Translations under genes and position numbers: made by a program
Assembly: GCF_000423325.1 (NCBI RefSeq)
Contig: NZ_AUHT01000005.1
Location: 394,774-458,773 of the forward strand
Source: Lysobacter defluvii IMMIB APB-9 = DSM 18482
Lineage (GTDB): Bacteria; Pseudomonadota; Gammaproteobacteria; Xanthomonadales; Xanthomonadaceae
Length of the DNA stretch: 64,000 nucleotides
Reading direction: 5' to 3'
Notes under the pieces: generated by a model
Database searches by the model: none
Told to the model about the DNA's origin: nothing
The model's input: the letters and a program-made list of their open reading frames with translations, nothing else
Shown: in pieces, positions 29,366-38,197 of the stretch
Position numbering within the stretch: position 1 is the first letter of the stretch
Layout: each line of letters opens with the position of its first letter

Positions 29366-29989
29366 TCAGGCGGACGGGATCAGCGTCGCCATCATGTGCT
29401 CGACGTAGTCGTCGAATTCTTCCTGCTGCAGCCGGGCCTGGCGCAACTGCAGGTTCAACTGCAGAAAGCCGACGTAGGCCGCGTAGGCGAGCCGGGCGCG
29501 GTGGCGGGCCGCGGCCTTCGCCAGGCCGGCCTGGCGGAACGCCGCGGCGAGGTAGTCCAGCCGGCGCTCGGACACGCGGCCGATCACCGGCTGCACGACC
29601 GGGTGGTCCATCGCGCGCAGGAGTTCGGAGTACACCACGTGGGCCCGGTACTCCTGCGCCACCATCGCGAACAGCGCGCGCAGGCGCTCGCGTGGGTCGC
29701 GGATCGCCTCGAGCTCGCCGAACGACTGCTGCTCGTCACGCTCCCAGCGCTCCAGGGCCGCCACCAGCAGCGCCTCGCGGGAGGGGAAATGCCAATAGAA
29801 GCTGCCCTTGGTGACGCCCAGCCGGCGTGCCAGCGGCTCGACGGCAACGGAGGCGACGCCCTGCTCGGCGATCTGCTCCAGTGCCGCGATTGCCCAGTCG
29901 TCGGCGCTGAGCCGCGGTGCGCGCTCGCCGCGGCCCGTCCCGGCGCGGGCGGCAGTGTCCTTGTCGGTGTGCTTGGGTGCCGGGGTCAT
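29366..29989 (-). CDS. TetR family transcriptional regulator
   Basis: The 207-residue protein has a helix-turn-helix in residues 30-75 (DDWAIAALEQIAEQGVASVA, VTKGSFYWHFPSREALL), the clear TetR DNA-binding signature. The C-terminal ligand domain is not assignable. It is divergent from the acyl-CoA dehydrogenase gene with 279 bp between. An inverted repeat over the fadE promoter (30163-30178) is a likely operator. By analogy with fatty-acid regulators it could sense an acyl-CoA; this is inference from position only. Confidence 0.93.
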   Translation of the reverse strand: MTPAPKHTDKDTAARAGTGRGERAPRLSADDWAIAALEQIAEQGVASVAVEPLARRLGVTKGSFYWHFPSREALLVAALERWERDEQQSFGELEAIRDPRERLRALFAMVAQEYRAHVVYSELLRAMDHPVVQPVIGRVSERRLDYLAAAFRQAGLAKAAARHRARLAYAAYVGFLQLNLQLRQARLQQEEFDDYVEHMMATLIPSA

Positions 29990-30056
29990 GGGGAGGGGAG
30001 TGTAACTGGTGGGGGGTGGGTGGGGGTGGCGCGGGGGGCGGTTGGGGTGCGGAGGC

Positions 30057-30098
30057 CCCCATCCGCCCTTCGGGCACCTTCCCCCGCGACGGGGAAGG
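30057..30098. repeat. REP-type palindromic repeat
   Basis: Two small hairpins in tandem, GCCC-TTC-GGGC (30065-30075) and CCTTCCCC with GGGGAAGG (30077-30098), follow a CCCATCC lead. The same pair in opposite orientation occurs at 48061-48106, showing a dispersed repeat family. Confidence 0.75.
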
Positions 30099-30138
30099 GA
30101 AAGGCGGGAGGAAGGGAGACGCGGGATCAAACGGGTGT

Positions 30139-30178
30139 TTGACATCGGCTTGCCACGCCTAACATACTCGGGCGTATG
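30139..30178 (+). promoter_or_regulatory. fadE promoter with overlapping inverted repeat (candidate TetR operator)
   Basis: A perfect TTGACA (30139-30144) is followed 18 bases later by CATACT (30163-30168). The inverted repeat CATAC-6-GTATG (30163-30178) covers that -10 region. Binding there would block the promoter. The divergent TetR gene is the obvious candidate binder. Confidence 0.6.
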
Positions 30179-30268
30179 CGATGGCGCGGGGGCCGTTGGC
30201 CGGCCGCGCCTGCAAATGCCTACCCTGTCGATGCCGCGCGACCCCGCGGCCGGCCCCTGGAGCGAACC

Positions 30269-32743
30269 ATGAGCATCGCCGCACCGTTCCTCGTCTTCCT
30301 GCTGATCGGCGGGTTCGCCGCCTACCACCGCCTGCGCCTGGCCACGTGGACCGCGCTCACCGCGGCCGGCCTGCTGGCCTGCTGGCTGCTGGGGGCCAGC
30401 GGCGGGGCCACCCTGGTGGCCGCGCTGCTCACCGCGCTGATCGCGGTCCCGCTGCTGCTTCCGCAGATCCGGCTCAACACCATCACCCGGCCGCTGCTGG
30501 ACTTCTATACGAAGATCCTGCCGCCGCTGTCGGAAACCGAACGCGTGGCGCTCGAGGCCGGCACCGTCGGCTTCGAGGGCGAGCTGTTCTCCGGGCGGCC
30601 GGACTGGGATGCGCTGCTGCGCCAGCCGCCAGCGACGCTGAGCGCGGACGAGCAGGCCTTCCTCGACGGCCCGGTCGAGGAGCTGTGCCGGATGGTCGAT
30701 GACTGGCACATCACCCACGAGCGCGCCGACCTGCCGCCGGAGATGTGGGAGTACCTCAAGAAGAACCGCTTCTTCGGGATGATCGTGCCGAAGGAGTACG
30801 GCGGGCTGGGCTTCTCGGCGCTGGGCAACCACAAGGTGATCCAGAAGCTGGCTTCGATCTCCTCCACGGTCAGTTCCACCGTCGGCGTGCCCAACTCGCT
30901 GGGCCCGGCCGAGCTGCTGATGCACTACGGCACCCAGGAGCAGAAGGACCATTACCTGCCCCGACTGGCGGACGGCCGCGAGGTGCCCTGCTTCGCACTG
31001 ACCGGACCGTGGGCGGGTTCGGACGCGACCTCGATCCCGGACTTCGGCATCGTCTGCGAGGGCGAGTGGAACGGGGCGAAGGTGGTCGGCGTGCGGCTCA
31101 CCTTCGACAAGCGCTACATCACCCTGGCGCCAGTCGCCACGCTGATCGGCCTGGCCTTCCGCATGTACGACCCGGACGGGCTGCTGGGTGATACCCGCGA
31201 CATCGGCATCAGCCTGGCGCTGCTGCCGCGCGACACACCCGGCCTGGAGATCGGCCGGCGCGCGATGCCGCTCAACAACCCGTTCCAGAACGGCCCGCTG
31301 CACGGCCGCGACGTGTTCATCCCGCTCAGCCAGCTGATCGGGGGCGAGGCGTATGCCGGCAAGGGCTGGCAGATGCTGGTCGAGTGCCTGTCGATCGGCC
31401 GCTCCATCACCCTGCCCTCCACCGCCAGCGGCGGAGCGAAGATGGGCGCGGTGGTGACCGGCGCCTACGCCCGCATCCGCAAGCAGTTCGGGTTGTCGAT
31501 CGGCCGCTTCGAGGGCGTGCAGGAGGCGCTGGCACGCATCGCCGGGCGCGCGTACGCGGTCAGCGCACTGTCGGAGGCTTCCGCCGCCGCGGTGGCCCGC
31601 GGGGAACTGCCGGCGGTGCCCTCCACGATCTCCAAGTACCACTGCACCGAGATGGGCCGCGAGGTCGCCCGCGACATCATGGACGTGATCGGCGGCAAGG
31701 GGATCATCCTGGGGCCGCGCAACTTCGCCGGCCGCAACTGGCAGGCCTCGCCGATCGCGATCACGGTCGAGGGCGCCAACATCATGACCCGCTCGCTGAT
31801 GATCTTCGGCCAGGGCGCGATCCTGTGCCATCCGTGGGTCCTGAAGGAGATGAAGGCGACCACGATCCCGGACCCGGAGGAGCGCCTGGTCGAGTTCGAC
31901 CGCAACCTGTTCGGCCACATCGGCTTCGCCATCTCCAATGCGGTGCGCTCGTTCTGGTTCGGCCTGACCAGCTCGCGCTTCGGCAAGGCGCCAGGCGATG
32001 CGTATACCCGCCGGTTCTACCGCAAGCTCAACCGCTACTCGGCCGCACTGGCGCTGTGCGCGGACACCTCGATGCTGATGCTGGGCGGGAAGCTCAAGTT
32101 CAAGGAGTCGCTGTCCGGGCGCCTGGGCGACGTCCTCAGCCACCTGTACCTGTGCAGCGCGATGCTCAAGCGCTACCAGGACCAGGGCAGCCCGGAGGCC
32201 GACCAGCCGCTGCTCGCCTGGGCCTTCCACGACTCGGTCCACAGGATCGAGATCGCGCTGTCGGGCGCCCTGCGCAACTTCCCGGTGCGGCCGGTGGGCT
32301 GGCTGCTGTGGCTGCTGGTGTTTCCGCTGGGCCGCCGCGCCCAGGCGCCCAGCGACCGCCTGGGCCGCCGCGCCGCCAGCCTGCTGATGGTGCCCAACGA
32401 GGCCCGCGACCGCCTTGCCGAGGGCGTGTTCACCACCCCGGGCCCGAACAACCCCGGCGGGCGCATCAACAGCTACCTGGAGGCCGTCGTCGCCGCCGAG
32501 CCGGTCGAGCGCAAGTTCATGAAGGCCCTGAAGGCCAGCGACATCGAGGCGCTCACCTTCGCAGAGCAACTCGCCGCCGGCGTCGCACAGGGCTGGATCA
32601 CCGAGGACGAGCGCCAGCAGCTGGAAGACCTGCGCGAGATGACCGTGGATGCGATCAGCGTCGACGACTTCGACCCGGCGGAGCTGCCCTCCGCCGGCTT
32701 CGAGCGCCGCCACGGCACCCGGGAGGACCTGGCCACGGCGTAG
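30269..32743 (+). CDS. fadE: Acyl-CoA dehydrogenase, FadE type
   Basis: The 824-residue protein has two hydrophobic segments at the N-terminus (about residues 5-60), then an acyl-CoA dehydrogenase core (PKEYGGLGFSALGNHKVIQK, CFALTGPWAGSD, DVIGGKGIILGPRNFAGR) and the long C-terminal DUF1974 extension of FadE. Family length is about 815. It performs the first oxidation of fatty-acyl-CoA at the membrane. GGAG lies 6 bases before the ATG. The stop codon TAG lies inside a palindrome shared with the convergent transporter gene. Confidence 0.96.
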   Translation: MSIAAPFLVFLLIGGFAAYHRLRLATWTALTAAGLLACWLLGASGGATLVAALLTALIAVPLLLPQIRLNTITRPLLDFYTKILPPLSETERVALEAGTVGFEGELFSGRPDWDALLRQPPATLSADEQAFLDGPVEELCRMVDDWHITHERADLPPEMWEYLKKNRFFGMIVPKEYGGLGFSALGNHKVIQKLASISSTVSSTVGVPNSLGPAELLMHYGTQEQKDHYLPRLADGREVPCFALTGPWAGSDATSIPDFGIVCEGEWNGAKVVGVRLTFDKRYITLAPVATLIGLAFRMYDPDGLLGDTRDIGISLALLPRDTPGLEIGRRAMPLNNPFQNGPLHGRDVFIPLSQLIGGEAYAGKGWQMLVECLSIGRSITLPSTASGGAKMGAVVTGAYARIRKQFGLSIGRFEGVQEALARIAGRAYAVSALSEASAAAVARGELPAVPSTISKYHCTEMGREVARDIMDVIGGKGIILGPRNFAGRNWQASPIAITVEGANIMTRSLMIFGQGAILCHPWVLKEMKATTIPDPEERLVEFDRNLFGHIGFAISNAVRSFWFGLTSSRFGKAPGDAYTRRFYRKLNRYSAALALCADTSMLMLGGKLKFKESLSGRLGDVLSHLYLCSAMLKRYQDQGSPEADQPLLAWAFHDSVHRIEIALSGALRNFPVRPVGWLLWLLVFPLGRRAQAPSDRLGRRAASLLMVPNEARDRLAEGVFTTPGPNNPGGRINSYLEAVVAAEPVERKFMKALKASDIEALTFAEQLAAGVAQGWITEDERQQLEDLREMTVDAISVDDFDPAELPSAGFERRHGTREDLATA

Positions 32744-32779
32744 GGCGCAATACGCCGCGGGGCGGCTATTGCGCCCTAC
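32740..32779. repeat. GTAG-type REP palindrome between convergent genes
   Basis: GTAGGGCGCAATA (32740-32752) is perfectly repeated in inverse at 32767-32779, with a 14-base GC-rich loop. It begins GTAG and ends CTAC, the style of REP elements known in Stenotrophomonas. The stop codons of fadE and of the transporter both lie in it. It may also act as a bidirectional terminator, though no T-run follows. Confidence 0.85.
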
Positions 32780-34103
32780 CGTCCTCCGGCAACTCGCGCT
32801 GCGCGCGCACCACCGCCCACGCGGCCGCGGTCATGCCGGCGGCGACCCCGATGCCGGTGAGGAACACGATCCCGGAGCCCAGCGCCGCCAGCCCCTTGTG
32901 CATCCACACGAACGCCAGGTCACCGCCCCGGTAGACCACGGTGTCGATGGCGGCCTTGGCCTTGTAGCGGGACTCGCGGTCGACCCGGGTGTACAGCGTC
33001 TCGCGCGCCGGCTTGGCCAGGGAGAACTCGCCGCCGCGCAGGACCACCTGGACGATAGCCACCATCAGCGGCAGGGGCGAGGCGGCAAGCAGGCAGTAGC
33101 CGGCCAGGATCGCCAGCGCCGGCCCGAGCAGCGCCGGGGCCACGCCGAAGCGCCGCAACAGCCAGCGCGTGAGCAGCAGCTGCACGACCAGGGTGAGGCC
33201 GTTGACCGCCCAGTCGAGGGTCGCGTAGTAGCGGGTGGCCGCCTCCGCGCCAGGGAAGTACTCGCGCACGATCGCCGCCTGCTCGTTGTACAGCAGCGTC
33301 CCCACGCCTACGCCGAAGAACAGCATCAGGGCCAGCGCCCGCAGCAACGGGCGCTCGAGGATCAGCCGCAGACCCGCGAGCACGGAACCGCCCATCGCCT
33401 CCTCGCCACTGGCCTCGCCGTGGCGCCGCTCGCGGCGGATGGCCCACGGCCTCAGCTTGAGGATGCACAGCAGGCACACCGCCAGGAACACCGCCGAGAC
33501 CAGCAGCAGGTTCGCCACGCCCACCGTGCCCACCAGCGTGCGGGTGATCGCCGGCCCCGCCAGCGCGCCGATGGTGCCGCCGGCGCCGATGTAGCCGTAG
33601 ACCTTCCGGGCGTCCTCGTTGTCGAAGACGTCGGCCATGAACGACCAGAACACAGTGACGGCGAACAGGTTGAACACCGCCACCCAGATGAAGAACGCGG
33701 CGCCACGCCCGGACACACCCGTGTGGAACAGCCAGTGGAACGCGACCAGGCAGGCGATGAAGACGAGGTACACCACGGGCAGGAACACCCGCCGCGGGAA
33801 GCGCGCGACCAGCGCTCCGTAGAGCGGCTGCAGCGCCACCATGGCCAGGAAGGTCCCGCTGAACAGCACCTGCAGCGTGTAGTCGCCCAACGCGTAGCCG
33901 TGGCCGGCGGCCCAGTCGACCAGCCAGCGCGGGAACACCGCCTCCGCGTTGCCCGAGGCACCCATCGCGTCGCGGACCGGGCGAAGCACGTAGTAGCCGC
34001 ACAGCAGGCTGAAGAAGTACAGCAGCGACCACCAGAGCGGCGGCGAGCCGGCCAGCGCGTCGCGGAAGCGATGCACCCGGTGCGCGAAGGACGGGGGGCT
34101 CAT
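32766..34103 (-). CDS. MFS-type transporter, NTP/NDP-exchange (TlcC-like) family
   Basis: The 445-residue protein has about twelve membrane helices. It opens with LLYFFSLLCGYYVLRPVRDA, the signature of the ADP/ATP-carrier-like MFS group, and has FMADVFDNEDARKVYGYIG in the middle. True nucleotide exchange is not shown for most free-living members, so the substrate is open. Its ATG overlaps the stop of the M48 gene (ATGA), which implies coupling. It is the last gene of the lemA-M48-transporter operon. Confidence 0.85.
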   Translation of the reverse strand: MSPPSFAHRVHRFRDALAGSPPLWWSLLYFFSLLCGYYVLRPVRDAMGASGNAEAVFPRWLVDWAAGHGYALGDYTLQVLFSGTFLAMVALQPLYGALVARFPRRVFLPVVYLVFIACLVAFHWLFHTGVSGRGAAFFIWVAVFNLFAVTVFWSFMADVFDNEDARKVYGYIGAGGTIGALAGPAITRTLVGTVGVANLLLVSAVFLAVCLLCILKLRPWAIRRERRHGEASGEEAMGGSVLAGLRLILERPLLRALALMLFFGVGVGTLLYNEQAAIVREYFPGAEAATRYYATLDWAVNGLTLVVQLLLTRWLLRRFGVAPALLGPALAILAGYCLLAASPLPLMVAIVQVVLRGGEFSLAKPARETLYTRVDRESRYKAKAAIDTVVYRGGDLAFVWMHKGLAALGSGIVFLTGIGVAAGMTAAAWAVVRAQRELPEDGRAQ

Positions 34104-36007
34104 GCCCGTCCCGGCAGGGGCGGCAGAGGACAGTGCAACATCGCGCAGACGGTGCGGAGCAGTTCGGACTCCGCGACGCTGATCCTGCCGTCGTGCGAGA
34201 TCGCCACCGTCACTGCTTCCACCAGCACCCGCTTGGCCAGCGGATCCAGCGCATCCAGCGGTACCCAGACCTGCTCCAGGGCGTGCGGCGCGTTCGTCGG
34301 CGGCCGGTACTCGATGCTGGCTGCCGGCAGGATCCGCTGCATGCCGGCCAGGTAGGCGTGCCGGGCCCCGACGGCGTCACCGTGCCCGGCCGAGGCGACG
34401 ACCGCCAGCAGCGTTGCAATCTCGTTGCGCAGGGCAGCCGGCTGCCGGCGCCCGATGCCCGCGTGCCGCGCCGGCGAGAGTGACTCGCGCAGCTGCAGGG
34501 TCAGCACCCGCCCCAGGCAATACTCGAACAGAGAGAGCTGCCCGTCCGCCATGCCGACCGCATGCACCGCATCCAGGAACAGTTCCAGCTGCGGCCGCGG
34601 CCGGCGGCGCAGAACCGGGAAGGCCAGTTCGGCCAGCGGAATGCGGAGCATCGGATGCAGGCCGGACAGCTGCTGCCGGTGGAGCTGGTCCGCATCCACC
34701 GCGATGGTCTGGCCGAGCCGGGTACGGATCGCCTCCAGCTGGAGCGCCGAAATGCCCGGGTCGGGATCCAGCAGCAGGCCGAGCACCAGCGCCATGACCC
34801 GCTCGCGCGCGGACGCGAGCTGCCGCAGCTCGGGCGACAGCGCGGCGAGAATGCCATCGGCGGCGATGCGGTCGTCCTGGCCCGGGTTGGCGACCTGCGC
34901 GGCCACCTCGCCAGGCTCGACCCGCTGCTCGCTGCCGATCGCCGGCAATCCGCCTGCGTGGAAGCCCATGTGGGCGTCCTCGTCGAGTCCCAGCGGCGGC
35001 CGCTCCATCCAGCGGTCGGCCAGGCGGTCGAGGTCGGCCGGCCGGAAACCCGGCTCCAGGACCTGGATGCGCTCGAGCAGCGGCGGATGGGTGGCGAACA
35101 GGCGCGCGGCCAGGCTGCCGTATGCCACGCCCTCGCCGAACAGCATGTGGCTGACTTCCTCGGCGTCACCGCGCGAGGACAGTTCCGAACCGTCCGCCAG
35201 TCCCCCGATCTTCTTCAGTGCGCCCGCGAGACCGGCCCGCTGGCGGGTGAACTGCACCGCGCTGGCATCGGCAAGGCGCTCGCGGCTGCGCGAGACCGCC
35301 GCCCGGATCATGCGCGCGAAGAGCAGGCCCACCCACCCCACCACGAGCGCGACCAGCCCCACCAGCACCAGCGGGGCACCGCCCCCCGCACCACGACCGC
35401 GCGGATCGTGCGAGAGCGGACCGAAGCGGAGCAGCCGCTGGCCGATCAGCGCGATCACCGAGATCCCGAACAGCACGCCCACCAGCCGCAGGTTCAAGCG
35501 CATGTCGCCGTTGAGGATGTGGCTGAATTCGTGGGCGACCACCCCCTGCAGCTCGTAGCGGTTGAGGCGGTCGAGCGCCCCGCGGGTGACGGCGACCACC
35601 GCATCGGAGGTCGAGTGCCCGGCGGCGAACGCGTTGATGCCGGCTTCGCGCTCGAGCACGTACAGGCCCGGCACCGGGATCCCCGACGCGATGGCGACCT
35701 CCTCGACCACGTTGCGGAGTCGGCGCAGGTCCGGATCGGTCGTGTCCTCGGGTACGCGTTCCCCCCCGAGCTGCTGCGCGACGACCTCCCCGCCGCCGGA
35801 CAGGCTGGACAGCCGGTACAGCGAACCCAGCCCGATAATCGCCAGCGTGATGACCGCCACCCAGGCGAGCACCTCCGGCGAGGGGCCGACGATCGACCAG
35901 GCGATCAGCTCCAGCGCGCCGACGATCATCAGCACGGCCAGCGCGAACAGCACCACCAGCCAGCGGCTGGAGCGCCGTGCCGCGGCCTGGAGCTCGAAGA
36001 AGTTCAC
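34100..36007 (-). CDS. Membrane M48 metallopeptidase with long C-terminal extension
   Basis: The 635-residue protein has two N-terminal helices (residues about 18-75). The zinc motif HEFSH is in VVAHEFSHILNGDMRLN near residue 160. Further helices lie around 180-230, and the third zinc ligand region is SRERLADASAV. This half resembles HtpX. The last 300 residues are unlike HtpX: after a linker (residues 330-360) they form a soluble helical region whose end (VAISHDGRISVAESELLR) resembles a TerB-like helical domain. The start is GTG at 36007, 19 bp after lemA. HtpX-like proteases degrade damaged membrane proteins; that role is inferred here. Confidence 0.88.
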   Translation of the reverse strand: MNFFELQAAARRSSRWLVVLFALAVLMIVGALELIAWSIVGPSPEVLAWVAVITLAIIGLGSLYRLSSLSGGGEVVAQQLGGERVPEDTTDPDLRRLRNVVEEVAIASGIPVPGLYVLEREAGINAFAAGHSTSDAVVAVTRGALDRLNRYELQGVVAHEFSHILNGDMRLNLRLVGVLFGISVIALIGQRLLRFGPLSHDPRGRGAGGGAPLVLVGLVALVVGWVGLLFARMIRAAVSRSRERLADASAVQFTRQRAGLAGALKKIGGLADGSELSSRGDAEEVSHMLFGEGVAYGSLAARLFATHPPLLERIQVLEPGFRPADLDRLADRWMERPPLGLDEDAHMGFHAGGLPAIGSEQRVEPGEVAAQVANPGQDDRIAADGILAALSPELRQLASARERVMALVLGLLLDPDPGISALQLEAIRTRLGQTIAVDADQLHRQQLSGLHPMLRIPLAELAFPVLRRRPRPQLELFLDAVHAVGMADGQLSLFEYCLGRVLTLQLRESLSPARHAGIGRRQPAALRNEIATLLAVVASAGHGDAVGARHAYLAGMQRILPAASIEYRPPTNAPHALEQVWVPLDALDPLAKRVLVEAVTVAISHDGRISVAESELLRTVCAMLHCPLPPLPGRA

Positions 36008-36026
36008 CGGACCGCGCTATCGGGCG

Positions 36027-36632
36027 TCAGGCGCTCTCGCCGAAGCGGACCTGCGGGGCCTCGCGCATTTCCCGGCGATCGGCCGGGATCGACAGCATGG
36101 ACGCGGGCTCGAAGCCGAAATTGCCGGCCACCAGGCTGGACGGGAACATCTCGCGCCGGTTGTTGTAGGCCATGACCGCATCGTTGTAGGCCTGCCGCGC
36201 AAAGGCGAGGCGGTTCTCGGTGCTGGTCAGCTCCTCGGTCAGTTGCGCCATGGTGCGGTCGGCCTTCAGCTCGGGATAGGCCTCGCTGACCATCATCAGC
36301 CGGCCCAGCGCGCCCTCGAGCGCGCCCTCCGCCCGGCCCAGGCGGGCCATTGCGTCCGGGTCGCCGGCCTTGCCCTTGGCGGCCGCCAGTCCGCTGACCG
36401 CGGCGCCGCGGGCGGCGATCACCGCCTCCAGGGTCTCGCTCTCGTGGGCGAGGTAGCGCTTTGCCGTCTCGACCAGGTTGGGAATCAGCTCGAAGCGGCG
36501 CTGCAGCTGCACGTCGATCTGCGCGAATGCGTTGCGCCAGGCGTTGCGCAGGGCGACAAGCCGGTTGTAGGTACCCACGGCCCAGGCCACGGCCAAGGCG
36601 ATCAAACCCAATGGAATCAGGAAGCTGAACAT
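36027..36632 (-). CDS. LemA family protein
   Basis: The 201-residue protein has one N-terminal membrane segment (residues 2-18) and then the LemA core: YNRLVALRNAWRNAFAQIDV, QLQRRFELIPNLVETAKRY and the AYNDAVMAYNNRREMFPSS end signature. LemA proteins are helical bundles of unclear function, often coded beside M48 peptidases, as here. It is first in the operon. Confidence 0.95.
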   Translation of the reverse strand: MFSFLIPLGLIALAVAWAVGTYNRLVALRNAWRNAFAQIDVQLQRRFELIPNLVETAKRYLAHESETLEAVIAARGAAVSGLAAAKGKAGDPDAMARLGRAEGALEGALGRLMMVSEAYPELKADRTMAQLTEELTSTENRLAFARQAYNDAVMAYNNRREMFPSSLVAGNFGFEPASMLSIPADRREMREAPQVRFGESA

Positions 36633-36702
36633 GGTTGTTCGCGCACCTCGGGAAACCGGCGTTATGATCGGATGAACCCAGCATACGCAGGCGTTGGAGC
36701 CG

Positions 36703-38121
36703 ATGAAAGACAGCACGCACCATTCGCGCCGCACCCCCCGCCGTCTGCTGGCCCTCGGCATCCTCCTGACCCTGGCCGTGGGCACTGCCGCGCAGACCCC
36801 GCCCGGTCCGGCGGGCGAGGCCGACGCCACGCTGGCGCCGGCTGGATCCACCCTGCCGACCGTCGAGCCCGACGTCCTGGCACCGCCGGTGTCCAGCGTA
36901 CCGGCACCCGTCGAGTCGGCCCTGGAGACCGGGCCGGAACTGCCCGCCGGATTCCACGTCCCGACCTTCGAGGCCATCGCCCAGCAGATGGTCGCCGACC
37001 AGCGCGTGCCCGGGCTGGCCATGGCCATCGTCCACAACGGCAAGGTGCTCAGCGCGCGCGGCTACGGCATCACCGACGTCAGCGACGCCGAGCCGGTCGA
37101 CGCGCACACCGTGTTCCGGCTGGCCTCGCTGTCCAAGGGCTTCGCCGGCACCATGGCCGGGCTGCTGGTTGCCGACGGCGCGATGCGCTGGGACAGCAAG
37201 CTGGTCGACTACATGCCGGACTTCCAGCTCAGCCGGCCCGGCGCCGCCGAGCGGATCACCGTGGCCGACCTGCTGAGCCACCGGGTCGGGCTGTCGCGCA
37301 ACGCCTACGACCGGGACCTGGAGCGCTACGTCTCCTATCGCGAACTGACGCAGAAGCTGGCGACCGCGCCGCTGCAGTGCGAGCCGGGCACCTGCTACGC
37401 CTACCAGAACGTGGCCTTCAGCCTGGTCGGCGACATCATGTTCGCGGCCACGGGCGACTTCTATGCCCAGCAGGTGCAGCGCCGCCTGCTCAAGCCACTG
37501 GGGATGAACGACGCCAGCCTCGGACTGGAAGGCATCGAGTCCAGCGCACGCTGGGCCAAGCCACATGTGCGCGGGCGCGGCGGCTGGGTGTCGGTGATGC
37601 CCAAGCCGACCTATTACGAGGTGGGACCCGCCGCCGGTGTCAACGCGAGCGCCAGCGACATGGCCCAGTGGCTGATCGCCCAGACCGGCCACCGGCCCGA
37701 CGTGATCCCGAAGCCGCTGCTGGCCACCCTGCACTCGCCGCTGGTCGAGACCCCCTACCAGACGCGTACCGCGGCCTGGCGCCGTGCCCGGCTCGACTCG
37801 GCCGGGTATGGGCTGGGCTGGCGCGTATACGAGTACGAAGGCCACCGCGTGGCGTACCACGCCGGCGCGGTGCAGGGCTATCGCGGCATGATCGCGGTGG
37901 TGCCCGAGCTTGAGCTGGGCATCGCCCTGATGTGGAACGGCGAGAGCACGATCCCGTCCTCGATGCTGCCGACGATCCTGGACCGCGCATTCGACATGCC
38001 GTCGGAACTGACCGCATGGCTGAGCATCGACTTCGATCCCTCGCGCATGTATGCCGAGGCCGTCGAGGAAGGCCACGCGCCGGGCAGCAGCTCCGGCCGC
38101 GCCTCCGCCGCACCGCGGTAA
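36703..38121 (+). CDS. Serine hydrolase of the beta-lactamase (class C-like) fold
   Basis: The 472-residue protein has a signal peptide (about residues 1-31) and a Pro/Ala-rich linker to residue 85. The catalytic domain shows SLSK (S142, K145), YQN (residues 234-236) and the HAG box in VAYHAGAVQGYRG, in place of KTG. Such proteins are usually D-aminopeptidases, esterases or peptidoglycan carboxypeptidases, not true beta-lactamases. The ATG at 36703 has GGAG only 3 bases upstream; a TTG at 36694 is an alternative. It is divergent from lemA. Confidence 0.88.
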   Translation: MKDSTHHSRRTPRRLLALGILLTLAVGTAAQTPPGPAGEADATLAPAGSTLPTVEPDVLAPPVSSVPAPVESALETGPELPAGFHVPTFEAIAQQMVADQRVPGLAMAIVHNGKVLSARGYGITDVSDAEPVDAHTVFRLASLSKGFAGTMAGLLVADGAMRWDSKLVDYMPDFQLSRPGAAERITVADLLSHRVGLSRNAYDRDLERYVSYRELTQKLATAPLQCEPGTCYAYQNVAFSLVGDIMFAATGDFYAQQVQRRLLKPLGMNDASLGLEGIESSARWAKPHVRGRGGWVSVMPKPTYYEVGPAAGVNASASDMAQWLIAQTGHRPDVIPKPLLATLHSPLVETPYQTRTAAWRRARLDSAGYGLGWRVYEYEGHRVAYHAGAVQGYRGMIAVVPELELGIALMWNGESTIPSSMLPTILDRAFDMPSELTAWLSIDFDPSRMYAEAVEEGHAPGSSSGRASAAPR

Positions 38122-38136
38122 GCACCGCATAAACAC

Positions 38137-38171
38137 GAACCCCCTCCCGCCTGGGCAGCGGGAGGGGGTTC
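38137..38171. terminator. Terminator-like hairpin between convergent genes
   Basis: A 14-bp stem (GAACCCCCTCCCGC and its complement) has a CTGGGCA loop. No T-run directly follows on either strand, so its strength is uncertain. It sits between the hydrolase and H1-like gene stops. Confidence 0.6.
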
Positions 38172-38197
38172 AAGTTTCCGTCGTTTTTTCCAGCCGG

